This document shows positions 22,202-33,438 of a stretch of DNA of 64,000 bases, one piece after another; the stretch's first letter is position 1; every line of letters starts with the position of its first letter. A program made the translations under genes and the position numbers. The notes under the pieces are model-generated. The model was not told where the DNA came from, ran no database searches, and worked only from the letters and a program-made list of their open reading frames with translations. The DNA is taken from contig VFFE01007638.1 of assembly GCA_008921705.1 (NCBI GenBank), forward strand, positions 340,933 to 404,932, read 5' to 3'. The stretch is from Burhinus oedicnemus. Its lineage: Eukaryota > Chordata > Aves > Charadriiformes > Burhinidae.

Positions 22202-25200
22202 TGAAAAAACCTGATTATTGGGGTCTTTGCATTGCATAACACTTACACGGGGAATGGAATATCTCAGACAGGATGGTCAGTCACTGTTCAGATTATGATG
22301 GGTGCTTGTAACAGTGTTTTCAGCTAAGACTCACCAAACTGTTCTTCTGATAAAATCCAGCTGGCCTGTGTTCCTATGTTGTCAGGGTCCTGAGTGTACC
22401 AATGTGCATTAACTGCCCTAACAGCCTCACCTGCATCCTCCAACAATGCACCCACCCCACCACCATCCCTGTTTGCCTGCCTAGCTCAGGTGCTGTGGGA
22501 CTGCACCCTGTTGATGAGTGTATATCCTGGGGCCTGTGCTGGGGTCACCTGTGGCTCCCAGCTCATCTTGCCTCAGGGTGCAGGTCCCAGACATAGATGA
22601 CCACTCCAGCATGTGTATGATCCATTACTATTGATTATCTTAAACTGCATGCCAAACATCTCCTGGTTATTCTCAGTATGTGCAGAAGATTGCCATACGT
22701 GACCATTTCTGTCTCTGCATGAGCACTTTATACTAACTCTTTACAAGAGTCTTATCTAAGCAAAGGCTGGTCAGTTCTGCACGGGAACCATCTGGGGAAG
22801 TTTCTGAAAGGGCCAGGTTTTCCACCCGGGGTGTCAATCAACACATTGAACATACAGGCTGGTATGGGCAAAGCATTTCACCTGGGAAAATCTCAGGGAC
22901 AGTTTGAAATTCTAACTTGGAGAGGTCTTCTGCAAATTAGTCAAATGCTTTGTAGGGAAGATGACTAGGAGTTCAGTCAATAAACTTGTCTCAGTCCATT
23001 ATCTCAACTATGCAGATAACATCACAGGGAGTTTCTGGACCACCCTGAGAATTAATGACTTAAGTGCACTGGGTGTGCACAAAGGCTCAGAACTCGTACC
23101 CAGCTGTACAGCAGTTATAGCTAAAGGACAAATTTGAATCTAACTTGCAAATTATATTCCATACCTTTTGCCACACAAGAGAGAGCTAACAAATGAAGTC
23201 TTCTGCTGATGCTGTGGATGTGAGAACAGCAGAATGACAGCAGCTTAACTGGAATCAAATGCTCTGTTAATATGTCATAGCAAATACACATTCTCCCTGA
23301 AGCTGAAACAAGACTGGTTATACTGAAAAACAAGACAGGAGAAACACCTACCTGCCTAGAAGTTTGCAGGTCTGCAAGGACAAGGCTAGCACAGACCGAA
23401 AGCTGAAATGACTTTTTTATGAGAACAGTCTCCCTCAAATACATCCCATAGTTCCTTATTGCAGGGAATTTTTGGTCGTTCTCATTAATATAAAACTTTG
23501 TATAATATATTAATATAATTTGTAGTGGTCCATCTTAAAAAAACCACAGCCCTGCAATCTGTTATCACATCACTACATTTGCAATGGCAATATGCACAAA
23601 AATTATTTTGTTTTAAAAAGAAATAATTTGAAGTACAATATTCTGCAACATGAATTCAGTTATATAAATTAGTAAAGATGAACATTTATTATAGGTATGA
23701 GTTAATGAGTATAATATAATTAAGGAGCCTTTGTTTAATCATATATTTAGATGCTAGAAAATATCTTGCTTCCCAACTGCACTCCTGAAAGGTATGCACA
23801 CAATTTTAATTTTAGTCTTGGAAGCACCTCTCCCAATAGATTAGTTTTAAATGTCAGTGTTCCAGACTCCAGCCAATTGCAGCAAATGAAAATGTGATAA
23901 TAAGAGATGTGACGGCTGTACAGCATCTATAATGCATTAATTGACATTGCCTTCTAACATTTCTTACATGCAATATCTAGGTAGGACTCAGAGGCTTTGT
24001 AGTTACTCCATCAATTGTTAATCATTAAAGTCCTAATGATTATTTTCTCCACTGTTTTTTTTCCATGATTCTTTTCCTTGGAGGCTCAATAGCAGATCAA
24101 CCATAGCATATTTTTGTGATCCTATAAAGTATTCTCATATTCTTTGTATGAAATTTGAGAGAGGGACTGCAGGGTGATCCTTTGGCTCACAATGACCACT
24201 CACTGTACTTCCAGAATTCTTTTTGTTGGGATGTGATTCAGATGCCTAAAAATAGAGATCTAAATTTAAGCTAGTGCTTCTTCCAAACTGCATTTAATCA
24301 TGAGATATCTGCCTAAGGGCAGACATCTTATTCCCCTATTTACACAATGGAAAATATTATGAATAGACAGCCTTCAACTGGAGTGATTCAGGTGACTCAG
24401 CTTTATCAAGATGACAGTACAGCAACACGAAGGAAAAGTGCCGCAGGGCATTACACTAAAACCCCCTCCTCCTACTCTTTCCCTCCATATTTCCGCTCAG
24501 TCTTGCTCCTTCAAATCTGTCATTACTCTGTTTTGCAAAAAAAACCCCAAACCTTGGAGGTTTATTTTCCCTTCTCTGCCAGCAAGACCTCTTTCTCCTT
24601 ACCCCAGATGAACTATCTAGAAAATAAAAGGGGCAGTCTTCATGGACAAAAAGACATAACCTCTGTAAGACAGTTCTGAAAGAAGAGTCATAGCTTCTAG
24701 TCTTACAGAAGCACCCAGAAGCTTGCAACAGCTGGCACACTTGGACACCATGGTTTCTACCTGTCACAGCCAAAACAAAAGCGGGTAGATCATGCAGATA
24801 TCATTTATGTTCAGCCAATAAATATTACAGTTGCTGCCTGAAATGCAGTGTGGTTAATGTTTTACATGCTTAGTTTCTTGCTGTAAGGGCATATGGACGC
24901 TGGCAGCTGAAGATTGCTCTCTCACTGGGTGGGATATAGGATGGTAGTGTTGTCCCACTTTGCCCTGTAAGGTGGAAGAACCCCTGTAATATAGGACAAC
25001 ACAGACTGGAGGAGGGGGGAGACTAACTAAAAGCAGGAGGGGGTGTCAAAGAAGGACATATAAAGGGTGTTCTGAGTGTGCCTGCAAAGATATATAGACA
25101 CAGTTTCCCACTTTCCTTATCGTCCTAACACTCTATACAGGATCTAGATATAGGAGCCAGCAGTATTGCTTGCAAAACACTTAATGTAAGAAGACAATAC

Positions 25201-25684
25201 TGACATATTTCTGCAGTGACACAACCCTTTCATAGATCTGACAGCAATGCCTGACCTTTCTTGTAATAGTGCCAGCATCCTTTTGACTAGGTAAACTGCT
25301 CAAGTTCTGTGGCTAACCAGAAATATGGAACAAGTTCCCAGGGGCACATCAGTGTGGACGGCTGCCCATGAGCCACAGAAGCCAGTGCTGAATCATTCCA
25401 CCCCAAGCATGAAGTGTTTGCTTCAGGTGGCCAGCAGGATGAACCCTTCATCGTGAGCTTAAGTTTATATGAGTTCACTTAGTCTTACGGCAAAAACAGG
25501 CAGAATTTATTGTAACACAAGATATAGGTTTATTTATCAAGATAGAGAAGTAAAAGTCAGACACACAGATACAAGGCTTAGAAATAGAAGTGGCACTGAA
25601 GTAAATACTAATTTATGTCTTTTCTTTCAGTAGCTATTAATAATTGAATCTACATCCCTCTGACACGTGGAATACCTAAGGAAT
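22202..25684. other. Unassigned DNA with a GC-richer patch
   Basis: No supported gene. The patch from about 22380 to 22610 is C- and G-richer (CACCTGCATCC, GGTGCTGTGGGACTGCACC, GGGGTCACCTGTGGCTCCCA) and reads like a dispersed bird repeat, but I cannot name the family. The remainder to 25684 is AT-rich with short frames only. Confidence 0.5.
25680..25684. repeat. Target-site duplication GGAAT (left)
   Basis: Five bases identical to 26301-26305 and directly abutting the LTR end. Marks the integration site. Confidence 0.85.
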
Positions 25685-26300
25685 TGTTGTGGCTTAAGAC
25701 CAGCTAGCAACTAAGCACCACACAGCCACTCACTCACTCCCCCCCAGCATGATGGGGGAAGAGAATCGGAAGGGTAAAAGTGAGAAAACTCATGGCTTGA
25801 GATAAAGGCAGTTTAATAATTAAAATAAAATAATAACAATAACAATAATAATAAAAATAGTAATAATAATAATAAATTGTAATATAAAGGAAAATAACAA
25901 AGAGCGAGAAATAAACCCCAAGAAAGACAAGTGATGCAAATGAAAACAATTTCTCACCACTAATCAACTGATGCCTAGCCAGCCCCTGAGCAGTAGCTCC
26001 ACTGCCAACATTACCCCCAGTTTTATTGCTGAGCATGATGTCATACGGTAAGGAATATCCCTTTGGTCAGTTGGAGTCAGCTGTCCTGGCTATGTTCCCT
26101 ACCAACTTCTTGTGCACCCCCAGCCTACTCGCTGGCGGGCAGTGTGAGGAGCAGAAAAGGCCTTGGCTCTGTGTAAGCACTGCTCAGCAATAACTAGAAC
26201 ATCCCTGTGTTGTCAACACTGTTTCCAGCACAAATTAAAACATAGTCCCATACTAGCTACTGTGAAGAAAAATACCTCTATCCCAGTGAAAACCAGCACA
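25685..26300 (-). mobile_element. Solo LTR of an avian endogenous retrovirus (ERVL/ERV3-like)
   Basis: A complete LTR of 616 bases in minus orientation. On the plus strand it starts TGTTGTGG and ends CCAGCACA, giving the TG...CA ends required of an LTR. It is flanked on both sides by GGAAT (25680-25684 and 26301-26305), a perfect five-base target duplication, as expected for ERVL/ERV3-type integration. Inner landmarks known from this bird LTR type: GCAACTAAGCACCACACAGCC, GGGGGAAGAGAATCGGAAGGG, a TAA-rich stretch, and GCCTACTCGC. A degenerate TATA-like AATAAAA lies at 26021-26027 on the minus strand, and an ATTAAA on the minus strand near 25812. No retroviral genes adjoin it, so it is a solo LTR from recombination between two LTRs. 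Confidence 0.9.
25812..25880 (+). repeat. (AAT)n-like stretch inside the LTR
   Basis: AATAATAACAATAACAATAATAATAAAAATAG followed by TAATAATAATAATAA. It lies downstream of the TATA-like site in LTR orientation; related LTRs carry the same region, so it is an inherited, variable part of the family. Confidence 0.8.
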
Positions 26301-26305
26301 GGAAT
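26301..26305. repeat. Target-site duplication GGAAT (right)
   Basis: Matches 25680-25684 exactly, directly following the terminal CA of the LTR. Confidence 0.85.
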
Positions 26306-29300
26306 AAGGAGAAAAATGGTTTTATAAGAGGCTTAATGCTTCTGTACCTTTTTTCCTACCCCTTACGATCCTTTCCATATAATTAATCTAAATTTTTGGA
26401 GTGTGAAAGTTGAAGAGTATGGTGTCTTGTTCTGATCACTGGTTTCAGTTGCCAAATTCAATCTTGTACAATATAAATAGGGGGAGGAGAATTAAAATTA
26501 AACTTCCTCACACTGTTAGTGAGGACACTGAATGGACATCTGAGATGGAGATCCACAGGAGTCATGTATTGAGAGGGAAGTGCCTGAAGCCGGATAGAAG
26601 CTCTCTGTGCCTTAGAACTGTTCATTCAGATGATCCGTTCCCATGCTTGTGTAAAGAGTACGTAAAAGCATTAAGGCTGTAATTGAATACGTAAGGGAAC
26701 TACACATGGCCTTTTTCAAAAGGCAGTCAAACAGAAGTATGACATTTGGTCTTTGTTTGGAAGCACATGGTAATCATATGCTGTCTTGGGTATGGTACCT
26801 CTGTTGGTGCTGTTGCTAGACTCCAGATGTAAGTAGACATCACCATAAAGAGATAATTTTGATAATATTCTAGGACACAATGCAGGATCTATATCCAGAT
26901 ATATATGCTTGCAGAAAAAAATGCAAGATTTTCCACAAAACTCAGTCTTTGGTGTAACTATTCAAATTAAACCAAGTTAAAAATATCTTAAATTTCAAGA
27001 CTATGGTATGTACCTGAATCTGTGCTATAGAGCAGGTCCAGTTACTGATGTTTCCAGAACTCCACAACTTTTCATTTATGGAGTTTGTACCAATGTGAAG
27101 AAGCTGGACAGCATTACAAATAGGCCTATTATTAATTTTCAGAAGTTTTATTCCTGAGAAGCATGCAGTAATAACTAGATAGTACTTCAGGAAGTTTAAG
27201 GGAAGAGTCGATGGATTTTTGCATTTAGATCCTTCAGTCTACAGCTGTTATGACGCAAGTCCTTTTCTTTTTTTTTTGTTTATTTTTTAAATCCGTTCTA
27301 TCCTGACATCATAAGGTGCACAGACCACAATGACATCGTTACTCTTTTACTAACAATCAGTGCACAAATGAACACGCATGAAAAAATTAATGGAAATGAT
27401 TTTAATAAATGGATCCCTTTATAAACAGATTTTTTTTCAGATATCTCACCCTTTTCTTGATTATCTGTTTTCCCTTTGTAGAACCTTTTGCCAATCTGTA
27501 TGCTGGGATTGATACCAGAGAAAGGTTGCTAGGCAACATAAAATGGAAATCATGTAGTGGACTAGTAGGCATTTCTGATGTAGGCTTCTTGAACCATACC
27601 TCAGCCTTCACACCTCACAAGTAATTCTGGGATTATCTGGTGTAACAGATAGGCAGTGTTCTCCACTTAGTATACCTAATGTACAGAGCAGTAGCATGCC
27701 AAAATGAAGGATATTAATGAATGCAAGATACACATTTAATATTCAAGGGTACAGGACTCGAAAATGACCAGAGTTAAGCAATACTATGTAACAGAAATTA
27801 TCTGGCTACTTAAGCTTGAAGTAAACAGTTAAAAAGTAAATGGAACAGTAAACAACATCAATAGTGTAGCCTCTGGCTATGTCTCTATTAGTAAATAAAA
27901 CAGTTTCTAGAAATGCTCCTGGACACTGTATTGCACATTCTGTCAAACCGCTAGAATGGTCCACAAAAATCTTTCGGCTTCTGCCAGTAACAGTTTCCCA
28001 AAGTATTTCTTGGGACAGTCTGGGAGTTAACACTGACAATCCCCAAAAGGCACTGTGGATGTATTCAAAATGTTCTGGAGCATACAGGAGTTTAATGGGT
28101 TAGCAGTATGAATGCAGGTTGTTCCACAGGGTTGCCATCAGTGATAGACAAAAGTCTTGAGTTAATTTACTAGCATGGGCTTAGCTTGTTAGGGTTCAGC
28201 TGTGCATTTTCAGTCTTGACAACTTTCTTGATCCCTATATCCTGGTACTCTATCCAGATATATGTTCTGATTTGCATTTTTATACTTTGTTATGTGACAT
28301 TCAGAAGCTTTTGATCACAACTGGAATCTGTAGTTTTCTACAAATCATTTTCTGAGTACAAGTGATACATATATGCAGTTGACCAGATTGTCTATATCTG
28401 TTGCTTTGTAATAAAAATGGTTATTTGAATAATTCACCACATGAATTTCAATTATTTAGAACATCTTATTACTCAGTTCTGTTATTCTGTATATTTCCTT
28501 TTATTTGCAATGTTGCGTTGACAATTATGAGCATGTACAATGGCTATTGTATTCCTATGGTGAGACATTAAATGTGCAAGCTCTTATAATTTTGTCACTG
28601 ATTAAATACTACGTAATTCCAGTAGGAAACTCACAGGATGTGTCTCATTGTCACTTCTTCTGTTAACTTCCCTTACTCTTTAATTCTCTCCCTGCCTTCT
28701 TACTCACACTGAGTATCTCTTTTCTGATTTTCTGTGTTGTCTGAGTTCTCAACATCCACATCATCTTTCTCTGGTTTGAACTATATTTAATTAAGACATG
28801 CAAAGTTATATAATTGTAACAGAAAGGAGAGAAAAATTCCAAAATGTAGTATATTTTAGTTTGTTATTCATTTAATATATTTTGGGTTGTTATTCATTGA
28901 AGAGATGAAAAATATGTGTTCAAATCTTCCTACGCGTAGAATATCTTGTGAAGAATATCTTCGGAATATGTCGAAGAATATCTGTGTGAAGGTATCTTGC
29001 AACCTCAGTAAATGCTATAGTCATTGCTTTGGCGAATTTTACAGAAGTGCTGCATTTTGAGTTTTACGGTTTATAGGGAAGCTTTTCTAGATGTTGAGAA
29101 TAGGCTTCATCTTACTTAACTTTAGACATCTGAAAATCATCTAGCTTTCCTAAACAGGCAATAGAAATGCAAACACCTGCAAAGAACAGGAGGCGAGATT
29201 CATCCTGCCATGTGTCTTTAATGTAGATATCTACATGTGAAGTGGATTATAGTCAGGGTTTTGTTCAGTACAGTCAATGAAGTTTAGGGAGTTGACAATT

Positions 29301-32300
29301 TTATTCTATGGTATATATCCACAGAGGCCAAAGGACTCTTCATGCTCCAGTGCCTCTCCACATAATTATTTCAATCCTTGAGTTGAATCCTAGCAGAAAA
29401 AAGTTTTGTCAAGGTGAACTCTACCCAAAGAATCATTGTTAGGTGGAACAAATCAATTACTTTTCTGTCAATTTAATATAAAGGGACCCTAAATATTAAA
29501 TACATTAACTTAGGTGGAAGGAATCATATTATTTGTAGATGGCATGAAGTGCACAGTATTGACTACAGGAAGAAGCAAAAAAGCACACAAATGAATGTAT
29601 AGTGCAGTCAGCAGAACTTAAAGAGCATCACTGGAAGAATATTTGTTTTATATGTAAGAGGAACCTGTGAAATATATATGTACAGAGTGCTTTATTTTTT
29701 TTCATTCACATTTAAAATATCACAGTGGATGAGAAGTACAATATAAAGAATTAATGACATTTAGTGTTAGAGGATTTCTTTAGAGGCAGGCACCCTGTGG
29801 ATGCATGTCTAGCCACCTGTTAACTTCCCATTGGCAACTTTCGCATTTTTAATTGCCTTTACAATCTATGATTTAATACCTTTTGGATAAACTTTTTTTT
29901 TGTCAATATTTTCATAAGCTTTTGTTAACACTGGCACAAATTTCCAGAAATGGTTGAATTGCCTGCTGTAACCATTTGTAGAACATTAGAAATCAATTTG
30001 TGTTGTTGTGTATAGAAGGCAAAACCATAAATTAAAATAGTCGGTATTCCCACTATTCTTACACTGTTTCTCCAGCCATCAAAGACCATTTTGAATTATT
30101 TCCCGCGTCCCAGAACACACTCACACTTGATCAAGGCAGAGCTTCTCATACAGACTTTTGAGACCAACATGTTAATACATTTATTTCCACCATTTTGCTG
30201 AAAGGGCAGCTTTCATATTAGAAACTAGATCTTGAAAAAATAAGTGCATCAGTTCATCTACTGTCTACTTCTTTTTCCTGGTGCATTCATTTATAATGTT
30301 CTGACAATGATTGTTATAGATTTTGGTTTCCATTAATCTTCAGAAAAGCCAAAGTATGTACAAAAACAATTTGCAAAAAATTTGCCACATTTCCAGAGCA
30401 ATGTAAAGAATTCTACTGTAAATAAATGTTTTGTCCCAAGTATCTAGAAACAAAGGGATCCAACCATTACTTAATGACATCTGAAAAAGGTGAGAAATTT
30501 AATTTCCATGAGTTTTTTTCTAGTGATCTAGATGACAGTGAATGGCCTATTTTCCAAATCAAAGGTGCATACCTTTTTTTAAAAAAAATATTCTCTGGTA
30601 ATACATAATGCAGCTGTAGATTGTCCTACTTAAAAAAAAAGCCAGGCCAGTTTCTTTTAATTTGTTAGAGACTTTTACTCTTCTCCAGATTTCACTACTA
30701 TCTCTTGACAATAACTTTTAAAATAGATTGCTGAAGAAGTAACTCTCACAATGAATTCCCAGCAATTTACTTCTGAAAAGTGGAGAACTACATTTTCACA
30801 TCGTCTAAGTATAGCCAGAATTTTCCCATTGAAAGGCAAGTTTTTAAAATGATAAAATAAGGACATTACAGAGAACAATATTTATTCTACATATTTCATA
30901 GGAAGTATTGAATATTGTGTTGCATGACCTTACTGTTTCAGAGGAATTTAGTAGTCTCATGAAAACATTTTAGATTTTCCAAAGGAAAAGGAAGGAGGAA
31001 CGGGGGGAATTTTGAACCGTTCACCTTTAAATAATTGATGGGCAAGTTGCTTATTCATCGCTTAGTGTCTGCAGCCTGTAGCTTCAGTTCTCCCTACTCC
31101 AAAAGAACATAGAAGAAATGGAAAGGCATGGAGAAAGTTAATCAAATGTATGTGCTCTCAGCCACTACTTGAACTACTTGAACCATGAGTATCATGGTCA
31201 AAGGTGGGTCTTCCATCTCACTAGTTAGAGTTCTTCTGTTGGATGAAGACAAAGGAACTGTAGTGATGTGCTGCAGCCCAGCATCTTGTCTGTTCTCTTC
31301 AGTTATCAGCCTTTTCATTTTCAATAGATCCTAAATTCTACCTGGATTTATGGTACATGTTTTGCATAGATGTTTCATATGTTGTAATTTGCATAGTTGT
31401 GATAATATCTATTTTCTTATTTTGCAGACTAGAAAATAGTGGCTGAGTACCATATATGCTCAACATATTTTTCATGCCAAATTACTTTGAATTTTACTAT
31501 GGTTCATACATTTTAGTAATTTAAAAGTAGTAATCCAGAAGACCTGATATGAATCTTGGTATACTTCTGGTTATTTAAATGCTTCCTGTGAAAACTACTG
31601 TAGTAAAACTAAGTGGAATGGAAGGTATTTATTTTCTGATGGTAGTTCTAGTTGGCTGAAGCACTGCAATATGATCTTGAAAAAATATACATGACATAAT
31701 TGCTCTATTCTTATTTAATTTAAACCATCTTGCAATTCCATTTATTACCCATATAATTTCTAGTGCAATTGATGGACTGATTATCAAGAGGGTGGATTTA
31801 TGATTTGTCCATTCAAAGGTATATGTCTGTAATTTAATTAAGTGTATATTTATTACATACCACTTACAAACAAAGCCTCTATTGGACATTTTTATGGAGC
31901 TGAGGAATCAATATAAATATATTTCACCGTATTTGTAGTGATTATGCTTCCAATATTAACCTCCAGAAATCCAACAAATAAAGAAGTCTGTTCTTTCTTC
32001 AGTTGAAAAGCTCTGTTTGATCAAGCTATGTTTTTACTCATATCACTTAAGAATTTTCTAAGTTCATTAAATCAGGTCATGTTAAGCTACTCAGCTGGTA
32101 ATTTTGCAACAGGTTTCTTACCAGGTTGCTGGCTATGTTCTGCTTCTCACAGGTTCTCCTAAAGGGAATGAGCTTAGGTAAATTTCTATAATAGATTTCT
32201 GATCTTATTGGCAGCTCTAGAAATATGAGCATCGAACAGTATCGTTATTCAATTTAAGTTGCTATTTTCAATAAAAGGTTCATATAAGGATAATATTTGT

Positions 32301-32850
32301 AAAAATGTAAACTGATAAAATTAATTCTATTTTCATAGTTATATCTCCATGTTACATAAATGAATAGGTTTTATCTAGACAGAAACCATATATATTTATG
32401 GCAGTCCACATTTTGGAAAGAGAGGTCTTGGTTTTAATGAGAGTTTTTCCACTTACTTTAATGAAGTCATGGTTCTGTTATAGGAAAAATTAAATACAGA
32501 AAGATTTTTGAAAGATCCACTGTACTAATAAATGCATGCCATAGACGTATTCTTGCAAAAGATGACCTGTCATTGACATAAATATTCTTCAGTTGTTATT
32601 ATATATTCAGAAAAGAATAGTATGTAGGCAACCCAATTTAGAATAAATGATTCACATGAAGGTATAATTTGGATTGACTTTACCAAATATTTTATGAATT
32701 TCATTGACATCAGAGCCAAGAAGAATACCTCTTTGAGAAACAAGACAGATTGAACAGAAAAAAGAAAGTCCCTTCCTTGAGACTAAAAATCACAGAACTG
32801 ATTGCCAGAAGGGGGCAGTCTGCTCACCACAGGGCAGTTTAGTAACTGAC
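26306..32850. other. AT-rich DNA between two related LTRs, no gene seen
   Basis: About 6.5 kb without retroviral gag, pol or env motifs, so the LTRs on either side (opposite orientation) are separate solo insertions and not the ends of one provirus. Short frames only. A CpG-bearing cluster of GAATATCT repeats lies at 28931-28983. Confidence 0.6.
28931..28983. repeat. AGAATATCT repeat cluster with a TACGCGTA palindrome
   Basis: CTACGCGTAG-type palindrome followed by AGAATATCT at 28938, 28952 and 28975. TCTTCG and CGAAGA form an inverted pair around GAATATGT. Four CpGs in 50 bases is unusual in this CpG-poor window. Confidence 0.5.
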
Positions 32851-33113
32851 TGCCATGGTTTCAGTTGGGATAGAGTTAGCTTTCTTACTAGCAGCTGTTA
32901 TAATGCCATGTTTTGGATTTGGAATGGAAGTAGTGTGATAGTGCACTGGTGGTTTTGGTTGCTGCCAAGCAATCAAGGCTTTTTCTGCTCCTCATACTGC
33001 CCTGCCAGTGAGTAGGCTGGGAGTGTACAAGAAGTTGGAAGGGGACACAGCCGGGACAGCTGATGCCAACAGACCAAAGGGTTATTCCACACCATGCGAT
33101 ATCATACTTAGGA

Positions 33114-33119
33114 TATAAA
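33114..33119 (+). promoter_or_regulatory. LTR TATA box
   Basis: TATAAA within GGATATAAAGCTGGGGG, in the middle of the plus-strand LTR. The position fits the U3 promoter of an endogenous retrovirus LTR. Confidence 0.7.
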
Positions 33120-33305
33120 GCTGGGGGAAGAAGAAGGAAGGGGGGGATGTTCAGAGTTATGGCATTTTGTCTTCCCAAGTAACCATTACATGTGACGGAG
33201 CCCTGCTCTCCTGGAGAGAGATGGCTGAACACCTGCCTGCTGATGGGAAGCAGTAAATGAGTTTCTTGGTTTGCTTTGCTTGTGTGTGTGGCTTTTGCTC
33301 TACCT

Positions 33306-33311
33306 ATTAAA
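33306..33311 (+). terminator. LTR polyadenylation signal (ATTAAA)
   Basis: ATTAAA about 190 bases downstream of the TATA box in the same LTR, followed by a T-rich stretch. Typical spacing for the R region of this kind of LTR. Confidence 0.55.
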
Positions 33312-33438
33312 ATATTTTTATCTCAACCCACAAGTTTTTCTTCACTTTTACTCTTCTGACTCTCTGCCCTATCGCAACTGGGGGGAGTGAGCAAGCGGCT
33401 GTGTGATCCTAGATGCCAGCTGGGGTTAAACCACAACA

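Larger units (their letters stand above)
32851..33438 (+). mobile_element. Solo LTR, plus strand, related to the one at 25685
   Basis: A 588-base LTR starting TGCCATGGTTTCAG and ending GGTTAAACCACAACA. It aligns by eye with the minus-strand LTR at 25685-26300: shared blocks include GGGATAGAG, TTTTCTGCTCCTCA.ACTGCCC, GAGTAGGCTGGG, ACAAGAAGTTGG, CAGGACAGCTGA-like, GACCAAAGG and GAGTGAGC. TATAAA at 33114-33119 and ATTAAA at 33306-33311 sit where a promoter and poly-A signal belong in plus orientation. Flanks CTGAC (left) and CTGAA (right) agree at four of five positions, compatible with a mutated five-base duplication. No internal viral genes adjoin. Confidence 0.9.

Noticed and set aside
22004..22242. 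Several overlapping ORFs of Phe/Ser or Lys/Glu
   Set aside because: Translation of the homopurine tract.
26306..32850. Provirus spanning the two related LTRs
   Set aside because: LTRs are in opposite orientation, the intervening DNA has no gag, pol or env motifs, and the first LTR has its own target duplication on both sides.
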